64,000 nt of DNA from Paraburkholderia sp. PREW-6R (GTDB taxonomy: Bacteria; Pseudomonadota; Gammaproteobacteria; Burkholderiales; Burkholderiaceae): contig NZ_CP155074.1 in NCBI RefSeq assembly GCF_039621805.1, forward strand, positions 1,798,001 through 1,862,000. Reading direction: 5' to 3'. Positions 1 through 8,337 of the stretch are shown here, in pieces (within the stretch, counting starts at the first letter, position 1; every line of letters begins with the position of its first letter). Both the position numbers and the translations under genes were made by a program. A model generated the notes under the pieces. That model did no database searches, was not told where the DNA came from, and was given only the letters and a program-made list of their open reading frames with translations.

Positions 1-20
1 TTGATGTTGAAACCTTGCAT
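1..20 (-). CDS. Start of a gene after gp48, probably tail fibre (partial)
   Basis: An ATG on the minus strand at 20 follows directly after the gp48 stop at 24. A good Shine-Dalgarno match (GGGAG) lies about ten bases before it. Only six codons are inside the window. In Mu-like tail clusters the gene after gp48 is the tail fibre, so that is the positional guess; the protein itself cannot be judged. Confidence 0.4.
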
Positions 21-23
21 GAA

Positions 24-767
24 TCAGAACTCCCGATAGGTAACGCACACATGTGCCGGAACGAACTTCGCGATGAGGCACATAAGTGGCGGAGGGTCGG
101 CGCCGCAGACCGGTGTGCAGCCGAGCTGGAAGCTGCACGAACCGATCTGTGCAAAACGGGTGGCGGCCGGCGGTGCGCAGTTGCCAGACGACAGGTCGTT
201 CGAACCCATCTGCGCGCAGCCCATTTCAGCGCTTGCTGCGTCGGCATTGGCATTCACACTCACCAGCAGAAATTGCCTGCACCCATGCAGCGCTGGAGCG
301 TCGGGACTGCCGCCTATCTGCATGCATCCGATCTGGCCGCACCCCATCGACGACTGGGGGACACCCCACTCCGCCAGGCTCGCCTGCGGGTATCCAAACC
401 ACTCGGCAACCTGCTGAAGGAACGCTATGGTCGGACCCGCGCACGGGCTATCCTGAAGCGCAATCCACTCGCACAAACGCTCGTAGGTCAGTTCGGGCGC
501 CGGGCAGTCACTTGGATAGCCGAAGATCGCTGCCCACCGCTCCAGCATCGAGACGGACGTGCAGGGAAACATCTCTGCCAAGATGCCGCACAGGAACTGT
601 GAGCACGCGGCAAACCCGCAAGCTATGGCGCGCCAGAAGCGGGCGATCACTCGCGTGTCGTCTTCCAATGACCAGATGGCGCCCTTCGGCAGATTCTGCT
701 GGATCGCCTGGAAGTAATCGTCATCGCTCCACCCGCATGCATCGTCTGTGATCCTGCATGTGGTCAT
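24..767 (-). CDS. Mu gp48-like baseplate/tail protein (DUF2313, YmfQ-like), cysteine-rich
   Basis: 247 aa. The start at 767 shares one base with the stop of the gp47-like gene (TGATG), showing translational coupling. Position after gp45-gp46-gp47 and the N-terminal part identify a Mu gp48/YmfQ-type protein, which in Mu-like phages joins baseplate to tail fibres. The C-terminal half is odd: it has repeated short Gly-Cys motifs (GCGQIGC, MGCAQMG, FAQIGSC) and about 19 cysteines in the whole protein. A much longer frame (up to 1220) exists but covers the gp47 gene out of frame and was not used. Confidence 0.75.
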   Translation of the reverse strand: MTTCRITDDACGWSDDDYFQAIQQNLPKGAIWSLEDDTRVIARFWRAIACGFAACSQFLCGILAEMFPCTSVSMLERWAAIFGYPSDCPAPELTYERLCEWIALQDSPCAGPTIAFLQQVAEWFGYPQASLAEWGVPQSSMGCGQIGCMQIGGSPDAPALHGCRQFLLVSVNANADAASAEMGCAQMGSNDLSSGNCAPPAATRFAQIGSCSFQLGCTPVCGADPPPLMCLIAKFVPAHVCVTYREF

Positions 768-1825
768 CAGCACGTCTCCCAGTTGATGACTGAATGCGTG
801 AAGAGCTCGGCCGGCGGTCTCGATACGAACGTCGACTGAGGCAACGTGTAGTCGAACAACGCGGCAGCATCGATCACGCGCTGCATGTCCTGCGCGGTAT
901 AGCCCCGTCCCGGTGATGCAGTACGCAGCAGATAGCTGTCGAGCTCCGACTGCACCGCACTCTGGATAGCTGCGGTGAACGGGCTCGGGCACCGGATCGT
1001 GATATTGAGCGGGATACCCGTGGGCAGTCTCGCCATCGGAATGGCGCCGATCGGTTTGCGACACGGGTCCGTCAGATAGGCATCGAGAATTACGGCGTCG
1101 CTCTGCTGAGGCACTCCGAACTGACCTGGGTATGCGGCGTCCATTGCGAAATAGACGTTGATCACGTTGCCGACGGACGACGCCCACGCCCGCGTCACGC
1201 CCGGCACTTCGAGGGCCCAATCCTCATAGTCCTGTAGGGTTCCGTAGCGGTTCCGTCGCGCCATCCGTGCGAGCATCCGAGCGCGCAAATCGTCATCCTC
1301 TTCGATGTCCGTGCCAGCTCCAATGCCACCGCCCCCGACCACTGCGTCTGAATTGAGGCCCGGCACACTTGAAACGAGCGTCATCGGATCGTTAGCCAGT
1401 GCATTGCCGTCAGAACCCGCCACCGAGCACGCGACCGTCGCGACGCCGTCGCCGTTTGCGTCAAGTGCCAGATCCGTCTGCGTGACGTACTGGGTACCGT
1501 CTGCGCGAGCAAAGATGGTCTCGGCGGGCACGTCCGTTCCGGGGATACCGCTGACAACAAGTGGGCCTGTGGCGGCCTGCGGCATCTTGACGTAGACGCG
1601 AAACAGGTTGGCCCAGCGCTGAAGCCAGATGCCCGTAGCGGTATCCGGCATGCACTGAGCAAGGATTGCGACTGCCTGCGCATACAGTTCCCACAGCATG
1701 CCGCCAACGACGGTCGCCGCGATCCACAGGTTGTTCGGGAAAATCCATGCATCGGAATTTGGAAGCTTCGCGCGGAATCCCTGCCGCACGCGCTCGATGA
1801 GGCTGGCCTGAGTGGGTTGGTCCAT
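767..1825 (-). CDS. Baseplate wedge protein J / Mu gp47 family
   Basis: 352 aa. This is a Baseplate_J-type protein, the wedge part of the contractile-tail baseplate. It contains the usual N-terminal helix region, a central domain with a G-rich stretch (VVGGGGIGAG near residue 175) and the conserved arginine-rich segment with GTLQDYEDWALEVPGVTRAW near 200-220. Length and position (after gp46, before gp48) match Mu gp47. It is part of one minus-strand late operon; 33 bases separate it from the gp46-like gene. Confidence 0.88.
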   Translation of the reverse strand: MDQPTQASLIERVRQGFRAKLPNSDAWIFPNNLWIAATVVGGMLWELYAQAVAILAQCMPDTATGIWLQRWANLFRVYVKMPQAATGPLVVSGIPGTDVPAETIFARADGTQYVTQTDLALDANGDGVATVACSVAGSDGNALANDPMTLVSSVPGLNSDAVVGGGGIGAGTDIEEDDDLRARMLARMARRNRYGTLQDYEDWALEVPGVTRAWASSVGNVINVYFAMDAAYPGQFGVPQQSDAVILDAYLTDPCRKPIGAIPMARLPTGIPLNITIRCPSPFTAAIQSAVQSELDSYLLRTASPGRGYTAQDMQRVIDAAALFDYTLPQSTFVSRPPAELFTHSVINWETC

Positions 1826-1858
1826 GAGATCGAAAAAAGATCGCCGCTACATGACCCT

Positions 1859-2347
1859 TCAGGTCCAGTAGCGACGGAACTGCCTGTTGTAAATGATCCG
1901 ACCATCGCGGCCGTATAGCATTGGCTGGATGAACATCGCGCCTTGCCGCTTGTCGGCGGTGACCGTGCACTCCTGACGCGCCGCTGCGCCCTGATCGACA
2001 AGGTGCTGCATGGCGTCCCGTGCATAGCCGCCTGCAGCCTCGATGACCTGGTCGGTTAGTGGTTGGCGATAAAGCGTCCAGAGCAGACTTCCGACAGGAA
2101 ATGGGCTGTAGACATCGCCCCACCATCCGCGTCTGTCTTCCGGGTTATCCAGAAACGGTGAGTCGGCAGGCGCGCGTGCCTCTGTCAGCAGCTGGATGAT
2201 GACTGCGCTATGTAGCTGGTTGCCAGCGGCAAGGTCGCCGTTGCTCACCTGCCAGTCGGGGACGTTCGAGAAATCCGCAGCACCGGTCGGATCCGGCATG
2301 GCGACGAAATCCCATCCGTCGCCGTAAGTGGGAGAGCATCGAATCAT
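1859..2347 (-). CDS. Mu gp46-like baseplate protein
   Basis: 162 aa. It matches the GP46 family by length, by its place between gp45 and gp47, and by the typical motifs of this family: a tryptophan-rich segment RRGWWGDVY and LLWTLYRQPLTD around residues 72-95. The protein is a small baseplate component of Mu-type tails. Its start (2347) overlaps the end of the gp45-like gene by four bases (ATGA), so translation is coupled. Confidence 0.85.
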   Translation of the reverse strand: MIRCSPTYGDGWDFVAMPDPTGAADFSNVPDWQVSNGDLAAGNQLHSAVIIQLLTEARAPADSPFLDNPEDRRGWWGDVYSPFPVGSLLWTLYRQPLTDQVIEAAGGYARDAMQHLVDQGAAARQECTVTADKRQGAMFIQPMLYGRDGRIIYNRQFRRYWT

Positions 2348-2928
2348 TCGGGACCGTCCGATTCTTCATTTCCGTGCTGCACACCGCCGTGCCGATGCTG
2401 CAGACCGGAGACGGCGCCGAACTTCACGTCTGTGTCGCCTGTCACCGTGCCGCTGGCCGTGATGTCGCCCGTCACATTCTGGTCGCCGGTCTGCGCAAAG
2501 TTGCCTTGCAGAGTCAGGTCGCCAGTGATGCGAAGATCGCCAATCAGGTCAGCACCCTGCGGCACTTCAATACGCAGCGCTTCTCCGAGCAGCTGAATGG
2601 TGCCGTCATTCCTGAAGTGCAGACGGTGCGGCCGCTGCGAGTTGATGTATGTGTAGAGCGCCACCTCACCATCGTCGACCACGAAGCGAAAGCGGCGATC
2701 GCCGACGACCACGACGACGTTATGCGACTCGTCACCGTCGATGCATTGAGCGACGGTTTCGGCACCGATCTTCGGCGTGGCGGCCAGGCCGTAGGGCTCG
2801 ATCCATTCGGCGGTTTTCTGCTGGTCAGCCAGACCCGCGAGCGTCACGACCTTGTTCGCTGCCTGCGTTATCCCAACGACAAAAGCGCGCCGGAACGTCG
2901 TTCGGGCACGCTGCACTACCTTTCTCAT
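2344..2928 (-). CDS. Baseplate spike protein V / Mu gp45 family
   Basis: 194 aa. Mu gp45/P2 gpV-type baseplate assembly protein: an N-terminal OB-like part followed by a glycine/threonine-rich beta-repeat (LTLQGNFAQTG, NVTGDITASGTVTGDTD) and a C-terminal His-rich tip (LQHRHGGVQHGNEES). In this family the repeats form the trimeric membrane-piercing spike and the C-terminal histidines bind iron at the tip. Both features are visible here. The gene follows the gpP-like hub gene after 20 bases. Confidence 0.88.
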   Translation of the reverse strand: MRKVVQRARTTFRRAFVVGITQAANKVVTLAGLADQQKTAEWIEPYGLAATPKIGAETVAQCIDGDESHNVVVVVGDRRFRFVVDDGEVALYTYINSQRPHRLHFRNDGTIQLLGEALRIEVPQGADLIGDLRITGDLTLQGNFAQTGDQNVTGDITASGTVTGDTDVKFGAVSGLQHRHGGVQHGNEESDGPE

Positions 2929-2948
2929 GACTCACCTTTAGTCGGGCT

Positions 2949-4211
2949 CTAACGATGCCACAGCACTGACTTGGTTCCCGTGGCTCCCGTGGCAGAGGAA
3001 GCGGCTACCGGCTCGGGGCTGTACGCCCCCTGTGGCGCGAGCTCCATCTCCGTCACGGTGCCCGATGCATCCTTGCGGAATTCGACACTGGCGATCAGCA
3101 GCTCGTGATCAAGATTCAGACGTTCATCGGTCACGCGCACGAGGCGGTTGACCTGCCAGAGCGTGCCGTCTGGCGCATGGAAGCCCTGAACGATTACCTT
3201 CAGGTTGATCGACTCGCCGAAGTCGCGCGCCATCTGCCACTGGACACGCTCAAGCGTGGCGCCATGGTCACACGGACCCTCAGGACGAACGATGCAAGGT
3301 CGATAGCGGCCTGTGCGCTTTCCAGCCGGACTTACGTAGTTCGAGATCTGCGCGTCCGTGACGGACGCTGACGGTGCCAGATGCGCCTGTGCCTTTTTCA
3401 CGTAGGCCGCGTGGTCCGCATTCGTCCACGCTACCGCAGACGCCCCAACATTTCCGAAATGAGGGTCGCTCTGCTGCCCTTTGCCAATGTACTGGGAGAA
3501 GCGCTTGGACCAGTCGAACTTGGCGGCTGCGTGCTTGAAGGGAGGTAGTTTGAACGAATAGCGGTCGCTGCCAGCGCGGGCAATCTGGAGATCTCCATCC
3601 GCGCGGCTGAAGACCAGAAGGCCCGACAACTTGCACAGCCTTTCGATTGTGTCATACGCTTTTTCTCCCTGATTTATCTCAAAGTTTCCAATACGCGACT
3701 TGCCGGCCGACAGCTTCTTGCTAGCCTTTTTCAACGTCGCCCGGCCCGCCTTGTTGAACGTTGCGTTCGCAACGCGGCTCGGCGTGTCGTCATCCGTTTG
3801 CGCATGCACCGCGATGCCATATGGCTTGGCAATTGCGCCAATGATCGAAAGCGCATCGGCGCCCCGGAAGTTGCCACCGGGCACCACCGTCGACGAGTCG
3901 ATCAGATCCCCCGCGCGCGAGCGGCCGCATACATTGATCTGATGCTCGGTATCCGAGATCGAGATCTCGAGCGCGTCGACGAAGCCTGTGCAAACGAGTG
4001 TGCCATCAATGAACAGCCGCGCCGCGGCGCCCGGCTGAATTCGCCACGCCTCGGTTCGCCCGTACCATTTCTCGGTGACCTCAAGTCCGAACGCAATCGC
4101 CCCCTGCTTGATCGCCTGGGTGACTTTGACCGACTTCCACCCTTCGAATGTGAGGCCGTCCACCTCAAGCGTGACAAGGTTCGGAAAATCAGCTGGTTGC
4201 GTTGCGGGCAT
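2949..4211 (-). CDS. Baseplate hub protein, Mu gpP family
   Basis: 420 aa. Mu gpP/P2 gpD-type hub that sits at the centre of the baseplate. The N-terminus (VTLEVDGLTFEGWKSVKVT) and the segment around SINLKVIVQGFHAPDGTLWQ are typical of the phage late-control/gpP fold. The start at 4211 overlaps the end of the gpN-like gene by 23 bases. Order gpN-gpP-gp45-gp46-gp47-gp48 is the same as in Mu. Confidence 0.85.
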   Translation of the reverse strand: MPATQPADFPNLVTLEVDGLTFEGWKSVKVTQAIKQGAIAFGLEVTEKWYGRTEAWRIQPGAAARLFIDGTLVCTGFVDALEISISDTEHQINVCGRSRAGDLIDSSTVVPGGNFRGADALSIIGAIAKPYGIAVHAQTDDDTPSRVANATFNKAGRATLKKASKKLSAGKSRIGNFEINQGEKAYDTIERLCKLSGLLVFSRADGDLQIARAGSDRYSFKLPPFKHAAAKFDWSKRFSQYIGKGQQSDPHFGNVGASAVAWTNADHAAYVKKAQAHLAPSASVTDAQISNYVSPAGKRTGRYRPCIVRPEGPCDHGATLERVQWQMARDFGESINLKVIVQGFHAPDGTLWQVNRLVRVTDERLNLDHELLIASVEFRKDASGTVTEMELAPQGAYSPEPVAASSATGATGTKSVLWHR

Positions 4212-5469
4212 ACTGTATTTGCGGAGGAAGGAAGGATCCGTTCATTGCGCCGTTGCGGTCGATCAGTTCAAGCGCCCGCGTCGGATCCTCGTAGAGGTCA
4301 TATGCGACCGACAACGACGTTCGTCTCACGGTCCCGTTGAGCGAATCCAGCGGCTGCAGATCGTCCGACGCGGTCGCAAACTGCTCGCCGACGTAACGCA
4401 ACATATCAGCCAGCATCGCGTGAATTTCCATCTGCTGATCGTCAGCGGCCTGCGCCTGTGCATCGACAACACGCTGTGCAAAATCGTAGCGTGCTGCCAT
4501 TGCGCTATCGCGATCCGGATAGGACGCGGCGACGACGATCTTCGCTAGCTCGCCGATTGCCGTTCGCGAGATCAGTGTCTCGATTGCCTGCGCTGCACCG
4601 TTCAAAAGACTGATCTGTGCACTGGCTCCATCCACTCTCGGCAGCGCTATATGGGCGGTGTCTCGCAGTGACTGCATGAGCGACGCCGCCGGCTGGAACA
4701 GAGTCACAGGTGACGCCTCGGTGTCGGGCGATGACGCGCCGTTCAGCGTGGTTTCGGGCTGGTCGATCCTTTGCTCATAGACGGATGTCAGACCCTGAAC
4801 CAGGCTCACGAGCGACATTGCGGTGTCGAGCGTACCGAACGAGCCCGGCGCGAAGTCCGACGTCAATGCCATCAACCCGCGCAGATCAAAATTCGTCGCA
4901 ATGAACGACAACGTGTGCGCGTATCCCACCCACGTCACCGCCGTAGCGAGATAGCTATCCACGGTCGTACGAATATCGCGCGCCATGTCTCCGGATGTGA
5001 TCGCATCGAGATAAGCCGCAATCGACTGATCGCCCAGCGCCTGCGCCTTGTCGGCAATCATGCCGCTGTTGTTCGTGACCTGCAGCGGCGACGCTTCGCC
5101 GCCTTCGCGCACGAATTCGAGCGACACGTCGAAGCGGCCAAGCTCATCCTTCGAGCAGCGCATGTCCCACGTAGCGACGCGCGCGTTGATGTACCGTCGC
5201 TCGAACGGATGATAGAGAGACCCAGGCCCGGGCTGCCTCAATGCCGCAAGCAGTGCCTCGCGCTTGCGTTCAAGATCTGGCTCGGTGATGTAGCCTTCGA
5301 GCTTGATCTTTTCAGCGCCTTTGCCGAGATCCTCGTTGCTCCATTCTTCACGGTTCGGGTATTCGTGCGTGACTACACGGCGACCGCCGGCGTCCGACAG
5401 GTCAGCCGTCTCAAACTCGATCCCCCGGAATGAGCCCTTCGTCAGGTAGGGCTTGATGATGTCGGTCAT
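4189..5469 (-). CDS. Mu gpN-like DNA circularisation family protein
   Basis: 426 aa. The first 130 residues carry the DNA_circ_N-type domain (start TDIIKPYLTKGSFRGIEFE; YHPFERRYINARVATWDMRCS). Mu gpN is a structural tail/baseplate protein that is injected and helps circularise DNA in Mu; here, in a phage without a transposase, the tail role is the safer inference. The rest is alpha-helical. Start overlaps the tape-measure stop by four bases. Confidence 0.82.
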   Translation of the reverse strand: MTDIIKPYLTKGSFRGIEFETADLSDAGGRRVVTHEYPNREEWSNEDLGKGAEKIKLEGYITEPDLERKREALLAALRQPGPGSLYHPFERRYINARVATWDMRCSKDELGRFDVSLEFVREGGEASPLQVTNNSGMIADKAQALGDQSIAAYLDAITSGDMARDIRTTVDSYLATAVTWVGYAHTLSFIATNFDLRGLMALTSDFAPGSFGTLDTAMSLVSLVQGLTSVYEQRIDQPETTLNGASSPDTEASPVTLFQPAASLMQSLRDTAHIALPRVDGASAQISLLNGAAQAIETLISRTAIGELAKIVVAASYPDRDSAMAARYDFAQRVVDAQAQAADDQQMEIHAMLADMLRYVGEQFATASDDLQPLDSLNGTVRRTSLSVAYDLYEDPTRALELIDRNGAMNGSFLPPQIQYARNATS

Positions 5470-7445
5470 GGTGTCACCATCGACACGCCCGTGTCACCGA
5501 CGATTCGCGGCGCGCCTGTGCGGTCCACTCCGGTTTGATTGACCTTCAGACCCTGATCGGCGCTGATGCGAACGTCGATACCGAGCTTGCCTTTCGTGTC
5601 GACCTGAACCGGCCCGCTGAGCTTCACTTCCTGCGGACGTTCTGACATCGTTTTTGCTGCGGGCCGCTCAAGCACGCGCGCGTTGTCGCGTGCGACGTCG
5701 CCTTTGCGGCGCATGTCATCCGCCGTGACCATCTTCGACGGATCGAAAATATCCTTGAGCGGGTCCATCAGCTTGTCCCCCACGCCCTTGAAATTCTGCC
5801 CCATCCGCTTTCCAAGGTCGTCGCCTGCGGCCTTTGAGTCGAAAAGAGCCTTGATGCCACCCATGAAGCCATCGCTCCGGAATGCACCCACCACGCGGCT
5901 GATCGTATCGAAGATCGTTTCAAGCCAACCGGCCAGGTAGCGAAACGGCACGGTCATCAGCGTCACGCCCACCTTGATGCTGTCCAGTGCTATGCGCAAA
6001 CCGTTCGACAGACCCGCAAGCAGCGACATATGGTCGGATGTCTGGCCAAACAGATCACCCAGGCCGCTGATCGAGGGGAACATGCCAGCGAAGGTATTCC
6101 ACAGTTCCTTCGCGATGCCCCAGACCTCCGAGAACGTGTCTCTGCAGACCTGCCAGACACCACTGCCAAAAGCAGCGAGTAACGGCTCCACCGCGTTGTA
6201 CAGCCCGACCATGGAATTCCAGACCTTCATCACAACCGGTTCGATCTTGTCCCAGTTGTAATAAACGAGGGCTGCGGCGGCACCGATGGCCAGCAACCAC
6301 GGACTGGCGACCATCAGCAGACGCATCGCGCCTGATACGCGAGTCACACCCACCGACAGAATCTCCATCATCCGTCCGGATACAGCCGCCGTTACGCCTA
6401 CCTGTCCGATCTGCGCGACCAGCTTGCCGCCGGCCAGAAACGCAAAGCCCAACTGCGCGAGGCGCGCTGCAGCCGCCATCGCGACCAGCCCCGATACGGC
6501 CACCAGCAACGCACTTGCGAACTGGAAAATCTGGGGATGGGCAGCCCTGAATGCACCAATGTTGTCTGCGAGTTTCGCGATCTTCGTCCCAAGCAGCTCC
6601 ATCTTGTCGGCGAACAGGGTGACCATGAGGCCCTGCTTGGCAAATTCGACCTTCTTCATTGCCCGCTCATAGCGCTGCAGCTTTTCGATCTGCTCCTCGG
6701 ACATTACGCCCCCGGTGCCGTCCGCCTGCGCAAAGGCTCGGCGAATGCCGTCCTTGCCCTGAACGAGCAATGCTGCGACCTCGCGCGCCTTCATACCGAA
6801 GAGTTTTTGCGCCGCATTGTTCTCCTCGGTTTCAAGCGAGTCCGCGAGCGCCTTGTTGCCGCCGGCACGCAACTTGGCGATACGGTCCACGTGTTCCTTG
6901 AATCGCGACGCCACATCCATGGCAACGTCAGTGATGCCGCGGGTGTTACCCTTCGCGTCCCGCACTGACACGCCCATTTGCTTGAACAGTTCAGCCTGCG
7001 CCTTTGCACCGCCGTGCGCGACCTCGAAGACCGTCTCATTCATCTTGGCGACGCCCTTCGTCATCATCTCGGCATCGACACCGGCCTGTTCCGCCGCATA
7101 GCTCCATAATTGCAGATCCCGGGTGGACATACCCAGCCCGATGGCCGTTCGGTGCAGGTTTTCGGCTTTCTCTGCCAGCGATCCCATCACCTCCGCGGTG
7201 CCACCAGCAGCGAGCGCAGCGCCGAGTGCACCCACTACGCCAGACTGCCCCCAAAGGCCTTTCGTATGGCTCGCGATTTCCTGCATTTTCGCGCCGACGG
7301 TACTGGCCATGTCGTTCATGACAAACTTGGTCTTGTCATGCACTTTTCTGGCCATGTCGCCAAGCCGTGCTGCGACACGCTCACAGGTCGCAGACACGGT
7401 TTCCGATGCCGTAATCTCGACCTTGGACTTGAAGCTGGTGCCCAT
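5466..7445 (-). CDS. Tape measure protein
   Basis: 659 aa. Long, mainly helical protein with hydrophobic segments in the middle (about residues 300-400, for example SALLVAVSGLVAMAAAARL and SPWLLAIGAAAALVYY), as usual for phage tape-measure proteins, which set tail length and help open the host membrane. It follows the two overlapping chaperone frames directly: the ATG at 7445 overlaps the stop of the short chaperone frame (TGATG). A TTG one codon earlier (7448) is possible but less likely. Length would suit a tail of roughly 100 nm by the usual rule of about 0.15 nm per residue. Confidence 0.9.
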   Translation of the reverse strand: MGTSFKSKVEITASETVSATCERVAARLGDMARKVHDKTKFVMNDMASTVGAKMQEIASHTKGLWGQSGVVGALGAALAAGGTAEVMGSLAEKAENLHRTAIGLGMSTRDLQLWSYAAEQAGVDAEMMTKGVAKMNETVFEVAHGGAKAQAELFKQMGVSVRDAKGNTRGITDVAMDVASRFKEHVDRIAKLRAGGNKALADSLETEENNAAQKLFGMKAREVAALLVQGKDGIRRAFAQADGTGGVMSEEQIEKLQRYERAMKKVEFAKQGLMVTLFADKMELLGTKIAKLADNIGAFRAAHPQIFQFASALLVAVSGLVAMAAAARLAQLGFAFLAGGKLVAQIGQVGVTAAVSGRMMEILSVGVTRVSGAMRLLMVASPWLLAIGAAAALVYYNWDKIEPVVMKVWNSMVGLYNAVEPLLAAFGSGVWQVCRDTFSEVWGIAKELWNTFAGMFPSISGLGDLFGQTSDHMSLLAGLSNGLRIALDSIKVGVTLMTVPFRYLAGWLETIFDTISRVVGAFRSDGFMGGIKALFDSKAAGDDLGKRMGQNFKGVGDKLMDPLKDIFDPSKMVTADDMRRKGDVARDNARVLERPAAKTMSERPQEVKLSGPVQVDTKGKLGIDVRISADQGLKVNQTGVDRTGAPRIVGDTGVSMVTP

Positions 7446-7603
7446 CAAAACTCCGGATCTTTGGGTCGATTGCGATCAGAGTGCCGAACCGCCCGCGCAT
7501 GCAATCTCACAATGCGCGAGAGCGGTGAATCAAGGACGAAGCGCGGCTCCATCCTGACGCTGAAAAGAAGGTCGTCGATGACTTCGTCCAGATTCTTCGG
7601 CAT
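7445..7603 (-). CDS. Tail assembly chaperone, downstream -1 frame (GT-type extension)
   Basis: 52 codons from the ATG at 7603, in the -1 frame relative to the 101-aa chaperone gene and ending on the tape-measure start. In lambda (G/GT), P2 (E/E') and many other tailed phages this second frame is made as a fusion through a -1 ribosomal frameshift. The slippery heptamer at 7609-7615 would give a fusion of about 154 aa here. The overlap TAATG also allows separate re-initiation at 7603. Confidence 0.75.
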   Translation of the reverse strand: MPKNLDEVIDDLLFSVRMEPRFVLDSPLSRIVRLHARAVRHSDRNRPKDPEF

Positions 7604-7908
7604 TACCCTAAAAAAGCGAACATCTCATCGGTGACCGCACGGATGTCCCTGAGGGGCATTGTCACCAGAAGGGGCCGATGGATCTGGGTGACCTCGGCGA
7701 CATAGGAAAGCAGGCGTGCACGATTGAGCTCGATGCCGCTCTGCTTGCCGTCGATCATCAGCATGTGATACGCGTCACCGATTTTCTCGTAAGCGGCACC
7801 ACTCGGCTCCCTGAGAGTCAGCGAACCGTGCTGCTTGCCGTTCTGGTCGATGACCGGGCGGGAAAGTTTGACCACTTTCTCGTCCTGGCTTTGGGATGCG
7901 TCGCTCAT
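7603..7908 (-). CDS. Tail assembly chaperone (Mu gp41/lambda G-like)
   Basis: 101 aa. The acidic small protein (VKLSRPVIDQNGKQHGSLTL) belongs to the tail-assembly-chaperone group that lies between tail tube and tape measure and binds the tape measure during tail assembly. It shares its start base with the stop of the tube gene. A short and a frameshifted long form are expected (see the slippery site at 7609-7615). Confidence 0.82.
   Translation of the reverse strand: MSDASQSQDEKVVKLSRPVIDQNGKQHGSLTLREPSGAAYEKIGDAYHMLMIDGKQSGIELNRARLLSYVAEVTQIHRPLLVTMPLRDIRAVTDEMFAFLG
7609..7615 (-). promoter_or_regulatory. Programmed -1 frameshift site T_TTT_TTA
   Basis: On the minus strand the end of the chaperone gene reads GCT TTT TTA GGG TAA. 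This is a canonical X_XXY_YYZ slippery heptamer in the zero frame, two codons before the stop. A -1 slip leads exactly into the 52-codon frame that precedes the tape-measure gene. Position, phase and distance to the stop all match known tail-chaperone frameshift sites. Confidence 0.85.
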
Positions 7909-8288
7909 TATTGGCCTGCTCCATTAATCTTTCGCACGGTCTGGCATGCAATCTTGAAATCGCTGATTTCACCTTTTTCGGTGTTCAGCTTCGGCGAACC
8001 GACGATGTGAGCTTTGGGGAAAACGAACGTGTCCCCGTTCACGAGCTCGATCGTGCAGGGCACATCACACAGCGTGTAAAGCGCCTGCAGATCGATGTCA
8101 CGGGAATAGGACAGCGTGCCGCTCGCACTTGCCGGGACAGGCTTCTGCGTGATGTACACCGTACCATCCATGTTCGCTTCGACCGACCGCTCGAAGTTCA
8201 GCGGCATGATGTCGAACGCTCCACGTGCGGACACCTGCTGGCCGTTGACGGTCAGATAGAACGTGCCCGCAATTGCGCAACCGGACAT
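7908..8288 (-). CDS. Tail tube protein (Mu gpM-like)
   Basis: 126 aa from the ATG at 8288, which has a GGAG Shine-Dalgarno seven bases before it; a TTG four codons upstream (8300) is less likely because it lies in that Shine-Dalgarno. Sequence such as CAIAGTFYLTVNGQQVSARGA and its place between sheath and chaperone identify the inner tube subunit of the contractile tail. Confidence 0.88.
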   Translation of the reverse strand: MSGCAIAGTFYLTVNGQQVSARGAFDIMPLNFERSVEANMDGTVYITQKPVPASASGTLSYSRDIDLQALYTLCDVPCTIELVNGDTFVFPKAHIVGSPKLNTEKGEISDFKIACQTVRKINGAGQ

Positions 8289-8337
8289 ATAACTCTCCAA
8301 TAAAAGAAACTGGCCCGCGTGACGGGCCTTCGTGAAA

